From NCBI GenBank assembly GCA_016192075.1, contig JACPUU010000002.1, positions 248,001 through 312,000 of the forward strand: a stretch of DNA of 64,000 nucleotides, in the 5' to 3' direction. How positions within the stretch are numbered: the stretch's first letter is position 1; every line of letters starts with the position of its first letter. Below the pieces are notes generated by a model that did no database searches, had not been told where the DNA came from, and saw only the letters and a program-made list of their open reading frames with translations. This DNA comes from Bacteroidota bacterium (GTDB lineage: Bacteria; Bacteroidota; Bacteroidia; Flavobacteriales_D; Crocinitomicaceae). Shown piece by piece: positions 1 through 10,345 of the stretch. A program made the translations under genes and the position numbers.

Positions 1-1632
1 TTCTGCGCTATAAACCTCAACGCCATTTAAATAGGTTTTTTCTACAAACGTTTTTAGAATTTCAGCTGCAGGAATTTCCATAATGTCTTTGGTCAGTATT
101 ACAAAATCTGCCGCGTGTCCGGCAACCAGTGATCCCTTTTTATGTTCTTCAAAATTGGAGTAGGCCGCCCAGCGGGTCATACCCAGTAGCGCTTCTTCAC
201 GGGTTAAAACCTGGTCCGCATAAAATCCGCCGGCCGGGTTTCCGCTTTTGTCCTGCCGGGTTATGGCCGCATAAAATGTTTCAAGGGGTGAAATATTCTC
301 AATGGGAAAATCAGTTCCCAGGGCAATAAGTCCGGCATGCTGCAGCAGTTTTTTATAGGCATAGGCATTCAGGATACGCGTTTTACCTAATCGCTCTTCA
401 GCCCAGCGCATATCTGAAGTACAATGGGTGGGTTGAACCGATGGAATAATGCGAACGGTTTCAAAAAAATGAAAATCTTCAGGTGCCACCAGTTGTGCAT
501 GCTCAATTTTCCAGCGGTGATCCTGTTTGCCCTGAACAACATCTGCATAAATTTTCAGAATTACCCGGTTGGCTGAATCACCTATGGCGTGCGTGTTTAC
601 CTGGTAACCAATTTCAGCGGCAAACGAAGCAATTTCTAAAATTTCATTGGGGTTGCGCAAGAGCATTCCGTAATTGGCTGAATCGTCGTGATAGGGTTCT
701 AATAAACAGGCGCCGCGTGATCCCATAGCACCATCGGCAATAATTTTAAACGAGCGAATAGTCAGGTTCCCGCTTTCAAAAATACCGGTATCAGCTGCAA
801 ATTTCAGGTTGTTTTCATCCGGAAAAAGCATCATATAATTTTTTATAAGCAAATCACCATTGGCATACCAGCGCATGAACAAATCACGGTCATGACTTGC
901 AACACCGGCATCATTAATGGAAGTTAGTCCCTGCTCAAAGAGTTTGTATTGCGCATCCTGCAGGTAATTAAGCTTGAGTGCAGCATCAGGCTCCGGCACA
1001 AATTTAGTCACTGAATCAAAGGCATTGTCCAGCAAAATTCCGGTGAGTTTTCCCCATTCATTTTTTTTGATTTCACCGCCTGAAATGGCTGTTTCTGTTG
1101 TGACCCCGGCAATCTCAAGCGCTTTTGAATTGGCAAGTGCAGCATGGCCGTCTATGCGTCGTATCAGAACCGGGCGATTGGGAAACAAACTATCCAGTGC
1201 CTCATTTGTTGGAAATTCACCACCCGGCCAAAGGGTCTGATCCCATCCGCGGCCGGTAATCCAATCTCCTTTATAATTTTGACTGTAGTCAACCAGGCGG
1301 GTGCAAACTTCATCCCACGATGCTGAACCGGTCAAATCAACTTCTGCCAGTGTTTGGGCATAGGCCCAGAAATGACAATGCGCATCGTGAAACCCGGGGT
1401 ACACCGGTTTTAACTGTGCATCAATGATATTGTCACAATCATAACCGTTCAGAATTTCGCGCTCAGGACCCAGCTGCAGAATTTTACCATCTTTAACCGC
1501 CATGGCTTCATAAATGGTAAAATTTTCATCACATGAGTAGATTCTGGCATTATAAACAATCAGGTCAGCACGCTGACCCTGGTAGCATGAACTCAGTGTG
1601 GCAATAAGAATCAGAGCGAAAAAAAATCTCAT
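1..1632 (-). CDS. YtcJ-like metal-dependent amidohydrolase lipoprotein (3' end outside window)
   Basis: Reading from the ATG at 1632 down to base 1 gives 544 codons with no stop, so the C-terminus lies beyond the window edge. The N-terminus is a lipoprotein signal with lipobox LSSC (Cys16), so the enzyme is probably anchored in the envelope. A metal-binding HCH motif follows at His85/His87 (HDAHCHF). Further on are the family's INDAG, NTHAIGD, IEHAQL and LGTDFP segments. This matches the amidohydrolase_3/YtcJ group, which hydrolyses C-N bonds of unknown substrates; several relatives are annotated as imidazolonepropionase-like or amidase. Its start overlaps the stop of the upstream membrane-protein gene by four bases (ATGA), so the two are co-transcribed and probably translationally coupled. 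The substrate cannot be deduced from sequence. The family call is firm. Confidence 0.88.
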   Translation of the reverse strand, partial: MRFFFALILIATLSSCYQGQRADLIVYNARIYSCDENFTIYEAMAVKDGKILQLGPEREILNGYDCDNIIDAQLKPVYPGFHDAHCHFWAYAQTLAEVDLTGSASWDEVCTRLVDYSQNYKGDWITGRGWDQTLWPGGEFPTNEALDSLFPNRPVLIRRIDGHAALANSKALEIAGVTTETAISGGEIKKNEWGKLTGILLDNAFDSVTKFVPEPDAALKLNYLQDAQYKLFEQGLTSINDAGVASHDRDLFMRWYANGDLLIKNYMMLFPDENNLKFAADTGIFESGNLTIRSFKIIADGAMGSRGACLLEPYHDDSANYGMLLRNPNEILEIASFAAEIGYQVNTHAIGDSANRVILKIYADVVQGKQDHRWKIEHAQLVAPEDFHFFETVRIIPSVQPTHCTSDMRWAEERLGKTRILNAYAYKKLLQHAGLIALGTDFPIENISPLETFYAAITRQDKSGNPAGGFYADQVLTREEALLGMTRWAAYSNFEEHKKGSLVAGHAADFVILTKDIMEIPAAEILKTFVEKTYLNGVEVYSAE

Positions 1633-3143
1633 GGTTTGACAGGTTTAAGTGGCTTATAAAGTATAAAAAGACTGATCAGTAAAAAAATATCTACCGGTAC
1701 CTTGTAACGGACAATGGCACCAAATACCGGGGTTGTCCACCCAATTACCAAAAGTAAAATGAACGACGCCGTAAGCAGAATAAAAAGCCAGTAACGTTCA
1801 AAAGCAGAAAGCACTTTTTTTCTGAAAAAAACCAAACCGGTAAAAATAAGAAGGGCCCAGTTTTGAAAAATAGTTACAAACTTGAGTATACTCCCCGGGT
1901 CGTTGGGGAAAGGCCTCACCAGGGTATTCAGCAAACATTCAGGAATGGTTTTAACCAGGTTAATGCCCTGGTAGTTGATAGCCGTTGTTTCAAAATAACT
2001 GCTCGAGGGTTCTGCCACCAGGTAAATTTCATACGGTGTGGCAGCTGGTTTAATCTTAAAAGGATGAAAAATTTTTTCACCAAATAATTTGTATTCACCA
2101 GGTGTTTCAGCGGTTACTACAATTTTGTTGTTTCCAACGGTGTCAAAATTTTCAAAATAGCTGAAATCCATTGCACAGAAAGAAGAGTCAGTTACAAAAA
2201 ACACACCACCCCGCGCAAGATTCGTCATGTCTTTTTGTTTGTATGAAATTTTTTCTACCAGGTTAAATTTGTCCGGCATATAGGATAGAAAAATGGCCGA
2301 ACCCAAAATTAGCAGCGAACCAACCCAAAGAAGGTTTTTTTTCCAGTTGAAATACGATCCGGCAAACAACATCAATGTTAGCGGAACAATTACAAGTCCG
2401 GTATATGGTTTATTAAAAAAGCAGAGCATGGCGGCAATCAGAAAACTGATCAGTACGGGCAGGCTGAACTTTTCATGAACCAGTTTTACAACGGACCAGA
2501 AAAGAAGACCCAGGCTAAAAATCAGGATGGTTTCTTTGGTTAAGCCGCTGCCAAAAAAGGCAATAGAAGGTAACAGGCAAATAGCAAAGAAAAAAAGTTT
2601 TCGTGCGGTCACAAAATTTGCAAATGCTTTATAAAGGAGTACCAGTCCCAAAAGTGAGAGCATTGAAAAAAGTGTTACATGCACATACACATTTCCAAAA
2701 GAAATAAAATGAACCAGTGAATTCAGCCGTATAATGAGCCGGTTATCGTTGATCCAGTCTCCGTTGTCACCATAATCCCAGATATTGGTTTGGGCCAGGG
2801 GTCCGTTCAGTAATCCGGGATCATCTGCCTGAAAGCCCAGGAGCACGCTCACGTACTTTTGAGGATCAGAAGCGGCCAGATCTGCTAAAACCCGGCTGTC
2901 TTCCATAAAATGGAGTGCGTCACCCTGTATGCGATAACCTTCTCCGTAATAGGTTGTAAAAATGTAGACATAAATCAATGAGCAGACCAGTTTTGCGGTC
3001 CACACCAGGGCTAACCAGCTTTGCGGAATTTGCATTTTACGGGATAGCACGCGCACCAGGAAAAATCCTGCCAGAATACATGCTATGAAAATGATATTTC
3101 CCACTAAAAATGTGCCGTGTAGCCAAAATACAAATTTAATCAA
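1629..3143 (-). CDS. Polytopic membrane protein, possibly EpsG/oligosaccharide-polymerase-like
   Basis: This 504-residue protein has about ten hydrophobic segments: two near the N-terminus (about 10-30 and 45-65), a cluster from about 155 to 300, and three at the C-terminus. A soluble loop lies at about 300-410. The segment LLPSIAFFGSGLTKETIL, just after a transmembrane helix, resembles the P-S-x-x-F-W...KE motif of EpsG-like polysaccharide polymerases and other GT-C-type membrane proteins. No catalytic assignment is possible by eye. The gene is first of a two-gene minus-strand operon and its stop overlaps the start of the amidohydrolase gene. Substrate and role are unknown. I would call it a conserved membrane protein, with the polymerase-like relation a weak inference. 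Confidence 0.75.
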   Translation of the reverse strand: MIKFVFWLHGTFLVGNIIFIACILAGFFLVRVLSRKMQIPQSWLALVWTAKLVCSLIYVYIFTTYYGEGYRIQGDALHFMEDSRVLADLAASDPQKYVSVLLGFQADDPGLLNGPLAQTNIWDYGDNGDWINDNRLIIRLNSLVHFISFGNVYVHVTLFSMLSLLGLVLLYKAFANFVTARKLFFFAICLLPSIAFFGSGLTKETILIFSLGLLFWSVVKLVHEKFSLPVLISFLIAAMLCFFNKPYTGLVIVPLTLMLFAGSYFNWKKNLLWVGSLLILGSAIFLSYMPDKFNLVEKISYKQKDMTNLARGGVFFVTDSSFCAMDFSYFENFDTVGNNKIVVTAETPGEYKLFGEKIFHPFKIKPAATPYEIYLVAEPSSSYFETTAINYQGINLVKTIPECLLNTLVRPFPNDPGSILKFVTIFQNWALLIFTGLVFFRKKVLSAFERYWLFILLTASFILLLVIGWTTPVFGAIVRYKVPVDIFLLISLFILYKPLKPVKP

Positions 3144-3398
3144 TTCGGCTATGTGATTATATTTCAGCGCTGCCTCACAAAATCACCGGCTCGCTGATCC
3201 TAAAGGGAGTGCGGCAGGGGGGCTGAATCTGTACGGTATGTTCTGAGAATCAGTTCCGGTGAATTTTGAAGGCGGGGCTTGCCTGATCTGCACTGGGTAA
3301 CTGTTTCGGTAATGCTTATAAACATTGAGCCCGGGGCAATTGTTGAAAATTTCAGGTAACATGAACCAGGCCTTGCGCAATACCCTCAGAAGAATGAC

Positions 3399-3406
3399 TA
3401 AATTTG
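3399..3406 (+). promoter_or_regulatory. TAnnTTTG -7 element for purL
   Basis: TAAATTTG matches the Bacteroidota -7 consensus TAnnTTTG. A TTG lies at 3373-3375, 23 bases upstream, within the usual range for the -33 element. Predicted transcription start is about 3411-3414, leaving a leader of about 20 nt before the ATG at 3434. This also argues against the in-frame TTG at 3404 as start codon, since it lies inside the promoter. Confidence 0.55.
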
Positions 3407-3433
3407 CGCATCAATCAACAACCATCACCCGTT

Positions 3434-5665
3434 ATGAGTTCAAAAGTATCATCACTTGCAACCGTAGAACAAGCACAGGAACTTGGATTGCGTCCTGAAG
3501 AATTTGATAAGATCAAAGAAATTCTGGGGCGTACTCCCAATTTTACCGAGCTGTCAGTCTACTCTGTCATGTGGTCAGAACATTGTTCTTATAAGAACTC
3601 AATCAAATGGTTAAAAACACTGCCCAAAGACGGACCACACATGTTGGTGAAAGCCGGTGAAGAAAATGCCGGACTGGTAGATGTGGGTGACGGCGTGGGC
3701 TGCGCATTCAAAATTGAATCACACAACCACCCGAGTGCTTTGGAACCTTACCAGGGTGCAGCTACCGGTGTTGGCGGAATCAACCGCGATATTTTTACGA
3801 TGGGTGCACGCCCGGTTGCCCAATTAAACTCACTGCGTTTTGGTGAGTTGGATAAGGCCCGTACAAAATGGCTTGTAAAAGGTGTGGTAAAGGGAATAGG
3901 GGATTATGGAAATGCTTTCGGAATTCCGATTATAGGGGGTGAAGTTTTCTTTGATAAATGTTACAATACAAACCCATTAGTGAATGCTTTTTCAGCCGGA
4001 ATACTGGAAGGTAAAATGATTTCTGCCAAAGCAAAAGGTCCCGGAAACCCGGTTTACATAGTAGGTTCAGCTACCGGTAAAGACGGTATTGCCGGTGCAG
4101 CATTTGCCAGTAAAGATCTGACAGCTGAATCAGCGGCTGACTTGCCTGCAGTACAGGTGGGTGATCCGTTCCAGGAAAAATTGTTGCTGGAAGCTACGCT
4201 TGAACTTGCAAAAACAGATGCCATTGTTGGTATGCAGGATATGGGCGCGGCAGGTATCACCTGTTCAACCACTGAGATGAGTGCCGGCGGTGGCGTGGGT
4301 ATGGACATTGACCTGGACAAAGTGCCAACCCGCCAGGAAAACATGAAAGACTGGGAAATTTTATTGTCTGAGTCGCAGGAACGCATGTTGGTTGTTATTC
4401 ACAAGGGAAAAGAAAAAATTGTAGAAGCTATTTTCAAAAAATGGGACCTGCACGCTGTACAAATTGGTGTTGTAACAGAAGGCGGCACCGTTAATTATTT
4501 TATGCACGGTGAAAAAGTGGCATCTGTTCCGGCTCATTCACTGGTACTGGGCGGCGGTGCCCCGGTTTATGAAAGAGAATATAAAGAACCGGCTTATTTT
4601 CAGCAATACAAAAAATTCAAAATTGAATCAGTCAAACAACCCGACGATTTGAAAAAAGTGGCCATGCAGTTGATGAAGAGCCCGAATATTGCTTCTAAAC
4701 GTTGGATCTATGAACAGTATGATTCGATGGTTGGCACAAATACAATGACAACCAATCGTCCGGCAGATGCAGGTATTGTCAATTTAAAAGGATCAAACCG
4801 CGCATTGGCCATGACAGTTGATTGCAATTCACGGTATGTAAATGCTGACCCTGAAGTTGGAACACAAATAGCGGTTTCTGAAGCAGCACGTAACCTGGTT
4901 TGTTCCGGCGCCGTGCCAAGTGCAGTAACCAATTGTCTGAATTTTGGAAACCCCTACAACCCTGAATGCTATTGGCAGTTTGTAGGTGCAATTAAAGGAA
5001 TGGGCAAAGCCTGTCTCAAATTCGAAACACCGGTTACCGGCGGAAATGTTTCTTTTTACAATCAAACAAAAGTAGACGGAAAAGAAGAACCCGTTTTTCC
5101 AACCCCTACTATTGGAATGATTGGTGTTATCAAAGACAAGTCTAAAATTATGACGCTGGATTTTAAAACCAAGGGAGATCTGATTTTTCTGGTAGGTGAA
5201 TCCAAAGATGATATTTCATCTTCAGAATACCTGGTATCGTATCATGGTATTAATGAATCTCCGGCGCCTTATTTTGACCTGGACAAGGAATACGCCATGC
5301 AGGACACCATTAAAGGGCTGATTGATAAAAAACTGATCAATGCGGCGCATGATTGTGCTGATGGTGGCTTATTTACCACCTTAATTGAAATGGCAATTCC
5401 AAATAAACTGGGCTTTGACATTGTTACCGATTCTGAAGTGCGCGAGGATGCCTTTTTATTTGGTGAAGCGCAAGGCAGGGTTATTGTTGGTGTGAGTGAA
5501 GCGCAGGAAGATGAGTTCATTGAGTTTATGATGAAACAAAAAACGCCTTACACGCTTTTAGGACACGTAACCAAAGGCAAAATTTGCGTCGATGAAAATC
5601 AGTTTGGATTCCTGGATGATTTCAGAACCGTTTACGATAATTCACTGGCTGAGGCATTGGCATAG
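3434..5665 (+). CDS. purL: Phosphoribosylformylglycinamidine synthase subunit PurL
   Basis: PurL is the ATP-dependent synthetase subunit that converts FGAR and glutamine-derived ammonia to FGAM in de novo purine synthesis, in the cytoplasm. At about 743 residues it is the short bacterial form, which works with separate PurQ and PurS; neither is in this window. Diagnostic segments are [12 protein letters not shown] near the N-terminus, [20 protein letters not shown] (substrate/ATP site), [18 protein letters not shown], and a second AIR-synthase-like half containing [10 protein letters not shown] and [10 protein letters not shown] chose the ATG at 3434 rather than the upstream in-frame TTG at 3404, because the TTG overlaps a TAnnTTTG promoter. 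The gene stands alone and faces away from the preceding operon. Identity is secure. Confidence 0.97.
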   Translation: MSSKVSSLATVEQAQELGLRPEEFDKIKEILGRTPNFTELSVYSVMWSEHCSYKNSIKWLKTLPKDGPHMLVKAGEENAGLVDVGDGVGCAFKIESHNHPSALEPYQGAATGVGGINRDIFTMGARPVAQLNSLRFGELDKARTKWLVKGVVKGIGDYGNAFGIPIIGGEVFFDKCYNTNPLVNAFSAGILEGKMISAKAKGPGNPVYIVGSATGKDGIAGAAFASKDLTAESAADLPAVQVGDPFQEKLLLEATLELAKTDAIVGMQDMGAAGITCSTTEMSAGGGVGMDIDLDKVPTRQENMKDWEILLSESQERMLVVIHKGKEKIVEAIFKKWDLHAVQIGVVTEGGTVNYFMHGEKVASVPAHSLVLGGGAPVYEREYKEPAYFQQYKKFKIESVKQPDDLKKVAMQLMKSPNIASKRWIYEQYDSMVGTNTMTTNRPADAGIVNLKGSNRALAMTVDCNSRYVNADPEVGTQIAVSEAARNLVCSGAVPSAVTNCLNFGNPYNPECYWQFVGAIKGMGKACLKFETPVTGGNVSFYNQTKVDGKEEPVFPTPTIGMIGVIKDKSKIMTLDFKTKGDLIFLVGESKDDISSSEYLVSYHGINESPAPYFDLDKEYAMQDTIKGLIDKKLINAAHDCADGGLFTTLIEMAIPNKLGFDIVTDSEVREDAFLFGEAQGRVIVGVSEAQEDEFIEFMMKQKTPYTLLGHVTKGKICVDENQFGFLDDFRTVYDNSLAEALA

Positions 5666-5718
5666 TTTAGATAAGCGGCGGGAGCCCTGCGTAAAAAGGC
5701 CCTTGTCACCAAAAACAG

Positions 5719-6201
5719 ATGGTACGCAACGCAACAACACAAGATGCAGCTCAATTGGTTGATCTCTACAACCACTACATCCGCCATACCCTGATTACAT
5801 TTGAAGAAGAAGAATTGACTGCTGCACAATTTGCAGAACGCATTCAGAAAATTTCAGCACACTATCCCTTTTTGGTTTATGAAGAAAAGGGTGAGATACT
5901 CGGCTTTGCTTATGGTAACAAATGGCGTGAACGGTCAGCATACCGGTTTGCGCTTGAGAGCAGTGTTTATGTCAGACAAGGCCATTTCGGAAAAAAAATC
6001 GGCAACAAACTCTACGAAAAATTATTTGAAGAACTCAAAAACCAGGGATGCAAACAGGTTATTGGTGTTATCACACTACCCAATGAAACCAGTGTTCGCA
6101 TGCATGAAAAATTTGGCTTTGAAAAAGTAGCCCATTTTAAGCAGGTGGGGCTGAAATTCGGCCAGTGGTGCGACGTGGGATTTTGGCAGAAGACACTTTG
6201 A
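5719..6201 (+). CDS. GNAT-family N-acetyltransferase, phosphinothricin/amino-acid acetyltransferase type
   Basis: The protein has 160 residues, the normal size for the Pat/YncA (MnaT) branch of GNAT enzymes. It opens with the strand-helix VRNATTQDAAQLVDLYNHYI and keeps the family's ITFEEEELTAAQFAERI segment. The acetyl-CoA pyrophosphate loop is seen as RQGHFGKKIGNKLYEKL at about residue 92, followed by NETSVRMHEKFGFEKVAHFKQVGLKFGQWCDVGFWQK, the typical C-terminal half. These enzymes acetylate the amino group of phosphinothricin, methionine sulfone/sulfoximine or related amino acids; the natural substrate here is unknown. It lies 53 bases after purL on the same strand and may be co-transcribed with it. 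Confidence 0.9.
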   Translation: MVRNATTQDAAQLVDLYNHYIRHTLITFEEEELTAAQFAERIQKISAHYPFLVYEEKGEILGFAYGNKWRERSAYRFALESSVYVRQGHFGKKIGNKLYEKLFEELKNQGCKQVIGVITLPNETSVRMHEKFGFEKVAHFKQVGLKFGQWCDVGFWQKTL

Positions 6202-6207
6202 TCCATT

Positions 6208-6239
6208 ACTTAACCCGGGAATGAATTCCGGGGTTAAGT
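6208..6239. repeat. Palindromic hairpin between convergent genes with CCCGGGAAT core
   Basis: A 9-bp perfect outer stem (ACTTAACCC paired with GGGTTAAGT) encloses a second paired segment around the core CCCGGGAATGAATTCC, with a single mismatch between the two. It sits between the 3' ends of the acetyltransferase gene and the response-regulator gene, so it may terminate both, but there is no clear T tract. Its core closely matches the 46-bp palindrome at 17443-17488 beside the RAYT gene, so it may be a dispersed copy of a REP-like element. Confidence 0.6.
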
Positions 6240-6245
6240 GAAAGT

Positions 6246-6998
6246 TTATTCATGTGATTTCAGTATGGAAATAATTTCGGTTTTTTTACGGCGGCTTACT
6301 TCAATTTCAAGGCTACTTCCCTGCATGAGAATAATACATTCCTGCCCTTTGGTGTACGAATTTACGTGGTGAACATTGATAATGCAACTTTTGTTTACGC
6401 GTATAAAATTAGGTACACGTTCCAGCAATTCAGCATAGTCTCCCAGTGGTTTTGCTGAAATATAATGCTGCTGTTTTACATCCAGTATTTCACTGTAAAC
6501 ACGGTGGGCAGTGATGTAAACAATGTCGTTTAAATCAATTATATGAACCTTGTCGTTGCCGTGGATCATAATTTTTTTGACGTAGTTTGTTTTTTCTTCC
6601 AGTGAGTGAACAAACCGAATGAGGTTTTTAGATCCGACATCAAGTTGCTTTTCCGCTTTTTTGACAGCCTTGATTAATTTGAGATGGTCAATGGGTTTCA
6701 GTACATAATCTACTGCATTAAATTCAAATGCTTTGATTGCATATTCGTCAAATCCGGTTACAAAAATGACAGAAAAATTAATTTCATCAAAGAGCCGGAG
6801 CAAATCAAATCCTGTTTTTTCGGGCATGTTAATATCCAGAAAAATTACATCAGGGTTTGTATCACAAATCAACCGGTAAGCACTGTCAGCTGAATCTGCA
6901 ATGCCAATTATTTCAACCTGGGGACAGTGTTTTGTTAAGAGACTTGACAGCAGAATCTGGTTGTCTTGCTCGTCATCGATAAGAATTGCTTTCATCAT
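6246..6998 (-). CDS. LytTR-family two-component response regulator
   Basis: The 250-residue protein has an N-terminal receiver domain (about 1-120) with acidic pocket D8/D9, phospho-acceptor D55 in VIFLDINMP, T81 and K101 in YVLKPID. A C-terminal LytTR DNA-binding domain (about 145-245) shows IIDLNDIVYITAHRVYSEI and the VPNFIRVNKSCIINVHHV segment. It is presumably phosphorylated by the sensor kinase encoded immediately upstream, whose stop lies 26 bases inside this gene, so the pair is one transcript and probably translationally coupled. LytTR regulators bind direct repeats upstream of target genes; targets are not identifiable here. Starting at Met2 would shorten the overlap by only three bases. 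Confidence 0.95.
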   Translation of the reverse strand: MMKAILIDDEQDNQILLSSLLTKHCPQVEIIGIADSADSAYRLICDTNPDVIFLDINMPEKTGFDLLRLFDEINFSVIFVTGFDEYAIKAFEFNAVDYVLKPIDHLKLIKAVKKAEKQLDVGSKNLIRFVHSLEEKTNYVKKIMIHGNDKVHIIDLNDIVYITAHRVYSEILDVKQQHYISAKPLGDYAELLERVPNFIRVNKSCIINVHHVNSYTKGQECIILMQGSSLEIEVSRRKKTEIISILKSHE

Positions 6999-9909
6999 AT
7001 TCTTTTTCCAATTTGTCCGGCAGAGAGACCGGTAATTTCAGATTTACCTGCGTTCCAACCGGGTTCATAAAATCATCATACAAATCAATCGTTGTTACTT
7101 CTGCAGCAGTGTTTGTGTAGAACTGGTTAATGCTGTCAATACGATCCTGAATAATCTGTGTTCCCTTACTTACTTTATGTTCATTTACATGAATGGGTTT
7201 TCTGTCTGCCGCTTTTACCCGGCCCAATCCATTGTCAATGATCGAAATCACAATAAAGTCATTCTCTTTGGTAATGGTCAAAATCAGTTTTGGATTTCTT
7301 TCAGATTTGAGGGGAACGAGTCCGTGCCAGATTGCATTTTCAATGAACGGCTGTGTAATCAGCGGCGGCACATAGGTATCAGCCAGGTCAATGTCATCAG
7401 AAATTTGTTTGATAAACAAAAAATTTGTTGGAAACCGCAGTTGTTCCAGCTCAATATTTAAATCAATTATTTTCAGTTCATCACTCAGGCGCGCAACACT
7501 TCGATCACTGTATTTTAAAATATAACGGATCAAAAGCCCGAATTTGGCAATGTATAAGTTTGCCCGGTCTGCGTTTCCGGAATCAATCATAAGTTGAATG
7601 GCAGCCAGTGAATTTGAGATAAAATGCGGATTTATCTGTGCTTTGAGCGCCATTAATTTATAGGTGGCAACCCGGTTGTCAAATTCAGTTTGTCTGCGCT
7701 CGCGCTTTCGTTTCAGGTGATAGTAAAACCGTACCAGGGCCCCTGAAATAATGGCAATGGCAAGTATAACCAGGATTCTGAACCAATACGTTTGCCAGAA
7801 AGCCGGATGAATGATAAAGGATTTTGAAACAAACGTGTCCTCTTTCGTACTAAGACCGTTGAAGGGGAACACACCTAACTCATACGATCCGGGGCTGAGG
7901 TTTTGAATCTGAAGAACGTTTCCGTTAATGATTCCGCTTGATTCTGTGGGGCCGGCAAGTGTATACCAGAAACGCTGTACCTGTGACTGATAGTTCAGAA
8001 AATGCAGGTTAAAACGAAGATCATTTTCAGAATGGGCCAGTTCAGAAAAATCAGATGGCAATAGCTGTGAGTTGGCATAAACCGCATCAATAAAAACAGG
8101 ATAGGTTTGATTTTGGTTCAGGTGCTGAATGGCTTTTGAATAAAGGCCTGATTTGGATGCTATCCAGATTGTGGCTGAGTCAGTTTCTACTGCATTTACT
8201 TCATGGTCAAACAACAACTGCCAGTCTTCTGCCCTGGTTTTTTTGGTAGAATGGTTGTAATAAACACCTTTGTTGGTAGAAAAAATAATGCCGTCGGTAC
8301 CAAAAAAATCAATGTCTTTAACGGTAACTGACGGAAGGTAGGAGTAGCACATTATTTCCTGCCGGGGTGTAACAATGAACAATTCATTTCCGCTGGTTGA
8401 CACCCATAAGTTACCTGTTTGATCATACGCCAGCTTCAGTATAAAACGGTCAGCAAAAAATGGCAAACAGGGAACAATGGTATTTTTTTTATAGTTGTAC
8501 ACATAAATACCGTATGTCGTTCCAAGCAGGCACTCATCTTCGTCTTTTGGGACCGAGCAGCAATATTTGGAATTCATATACACATAAGAGGCCACCCGGT
8601 CATCTTTAAAGTGGACGGCTGAAGAGGCTCCAAGACTTATAAATTCACGATCATTGATAATCCAGAAAGTGTTGGAATAGAGGCTGCCTTCAAGCGGACC
8701 TTTTATTTCACTAACAGGGCCATTATCCGGCTTGTGAAAAACACCTTTTTTTGTACCAATTAAATATCCGTTCTTGTATCTTGAAATGTCTTCACAAAAA
8801 AGTTGCCGGGTAAAAGAATGAATCAGTTCAGGTTTGCCCTTGTTGATTACGTAGCATCCTCCTTTGGAATCACAGGTGTAAATTGTTTTTCCGTCATTTT
8901 TAATAAAAAATATTTCTTCCCGCGGAACACTGTTTTCATACGATATAAAGCGCTTGTCTTTACAGTAATAAATTCCCTCTCCAATGGTTGATACCCATAT
9001 TCCTCCTTTGTTATCAAAGCAAATGTCAGAAATGGTTCTGGAGCCAAGGTACGTTGCCAGCACATTCAGGTCTGAATTCATAACCACCAGTCCTTGCGTG
9101 GTTAGCACCCATATCAGGTTATTGTCATCGGTTTCAAACGTAACAATATCGTTCAGTTCAGCACTTATATTGGAACCGTCAGGCGCTATCCGGTAAATTT
9201 TTTGGTTGGTTGAAAGCAGGTAAAAATTGTTCATCTTTCTCATTGTCCGGCGGTCGTAGTATGTATCAAATACCACCTTGCTGAAAATTGTTTTGTCATG
9301 ATCCCTGATTTTTGCATTAACCAATCCGTATTGGCAAAGATCCGGCCGCGATGAAAAAAAATAAGTATCAGTTAACGCAGAAAATACAAAGTCATGTACT
9401 GAATCTTCAAGCGTCAGTTCACTTATCTCATTTGTCAGCGCAGTATATTTGTAATTCTGGTTAATGGTAGAAAAGAAAATGTTTCCGGAACTGTCAATAG
9501 CCAGCTGCAAAATGGGGTCATTCATCTTATTAAAAGTAGGGCTGAATGATTCAATGGCCTTAATGCTGAAGGCAGAATCATTTTTAATCGTATATATTTT
9601 GCAAAGTGAATTGGCAAAATACAATTCTCCCCCGGGTGATTGAAAAACGGCGTATGCCGTTTGTTCTTTGGGCTCCAGGTTGGTACATACCGGGTAAAAA
9701 TTTGAACCATTGTGTTTTACAATACCGTATTCACTGAAAACCCAAATGTATCCCTGTTTGTCCTGAATTACGTTGTAACATTCGGCGGCGGGCAAGCCGT
9801 CTTTAGCGGTCAGTTGTTCAAATCGTAAGGTTTGTCCGTACGATGGATAAAAGAAAAAAGACGCCAGACAAAAAAATACAAAAAAAGTACTTTGGTATGT
9901 ATTAGTCAT
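6973..9909 (-). CDS. Propeller-Y_Y_Y sensor histidine kinase (LytS-type His_kinase domain)
   Basis: The 978-residue membrane sensor begins with a signal peptide ending SYGQ. A periplasmic region follows with about a dozen Reg_prop beta-propeller repeats (for example DKQGYIWVFSEYGI, DNKGGIWVSTIGEGIYY, DQTGNLWVSTSGNELF), then a Y_Y_Y domain with FWYTLAG...LSPGSYELGV. One transmembrane helix lies at about 710-735. The cytoplasmic kinase is the PF06580 type: LKAQINPHFISNSLAAI with phospho-acceptor His near 762, N-box FIENAIWHGL near 857 and DNGLG near 893. The middle of the H-box reads PHFISNSL rather than the common PHFLFNSL. It is transcribed together with the LytTR regulator. In Bacteroidetes relatives such propellers sense polysaccharide fragments or other periplasmic ligands; no SusCD-like locus is adjacent, so the signal is unknown. 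Confidence 0.92.
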   Translation of the reverse strand: MTNTYQSTFFVFFCLASFFFYPSYGQTLRFEQLTAKDGLPAAECYNVIQDKQGYIWVFSEYGIVKHNGSNFYPVCTNLEPKEQTAYAVFQSPGGELYFANSLCKIYTIKNDSAFSIKAIESFSPTFNKMNDPILQLAIDSSGNIFFSTINQNYKYTALTNEISELTLEDSVHDFVFSALTDTYFFSSRPDLCQYGLVNAKIRDHDKTIFSKVVFDTYYDRRTMRKMNNFYLLSTNQKIYRIAPDGSNISAELNDIVTFETDDNNLIWVLTTQGLVVMNSDLNVLATYLGSRTISDICFDNKGGIWVSTIGEGIYYCKDKRFISYENSVPREEIFFIKNDGKTIYTCDSKGGCYVINKGKPELIHSFTRQLFCEDISRYKNGYLIGTKKGVFHKPDNGPVSEIKGPLEGSLYSNTFWIINDREFISLGASSAVHFKDDRVASYVYMNSKYCCSVPKDEDECLLGTTYGIYVYNYKKNTIVPCLPFFADRFILKLAYDQTGNLWVSTSGNELFIVTPRQEIMCYSYLPSVTVKDIDFFGTDGIIFSTNKGVYYNHSTKKTRAEDWQLLFDHEVNAVETDSATIWIASKSGLYSKAIQHLNQNQTYPVFIDAVYANSQLLPSDFSELAHSENDLRFNLHFLNYQSQVQRFWYTLAGPTESSGIINGNVLQIQNLSPGSYELGVFPFNGLSTKEDTFVSKSFIIHPAFWQTYWFRILVILAIAIISGALVRFYYHLKRKRERRQTEFDNRVATYKLMALKAQINPHFISNSLAAIQLMIDSGNADRANLYIAKFGLLIRYILKYSDRSVARLSDELKIIDLNIELEQLRFPTNFLFIKQISDDIDLADTYVPPLITQPFIENAIWHGLVPLKSERNPKLILTITKENDFIVISIIDNGLGRVKAADRKPIHVNEHKVSKGTQIIQDRIDSINQFYTNTAAEVTTIDLYDDFMNPVGTQVNLKLPVSLPDKLEKEYDESNSYR

Positions 9910-10345
9910 TTTACAAGTATGGCAATTACGCAGCTACTTTCCGGTTGAAATTATTTAAATGCAGTTACCATTAATTCTGCTGTATGATTCAAAAAAAATA
10001 CGCAGAACCGGTGGATTTATTTTGCTAATTTAAGAAATACTTTACTGCACCTATCCATTCTGAGAGGTATATCATTCAAGAATCCGATTGCTGAATTTTT
10101 GAGAATCAATTATTTATTTTGGAGTAAGTCTGCGCAAAAATCGTTGGGTTGGCGAATTAGGTTTCCGATCGTTTTTTTGACAACCAACTAAAAATTCCTG
10201 CATCGTTTTTCGAAACGTTTAACCCGCGCTGTTTCATGAATTTGAGGTGAATTTTCTGCAATTTCAGGGCGTTGTGTCAAAAACCTTTCCAGTGGTTTTT
10301 TTTGAGATTCAAAATGGTTGAGCTTTGTCCTGAAAAAAAATATAT
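9910..10345. other. 436-bp divergent intergenic region
   Basis: This AT-rich spacer lies between the start of the sensor kinase (minus) and a secreted protein gene (plus). It must carry promoters for both. I found no exact TAnnTTTG element near either start codon, no convincing hairpin and no coding potential. Confidence 0.6.

Noticed and set aside
3183-3380. 65-codon reading frame on the minus strand upstream of purL
   Set aside because: Composition is not protein-like, no signal or family motif, and it overlaps the purL promoter region.
4054-4386. 110-codon antisense frame in purL
   Set aside because: Lies wholly inside purL with no independent start context or recognised family.
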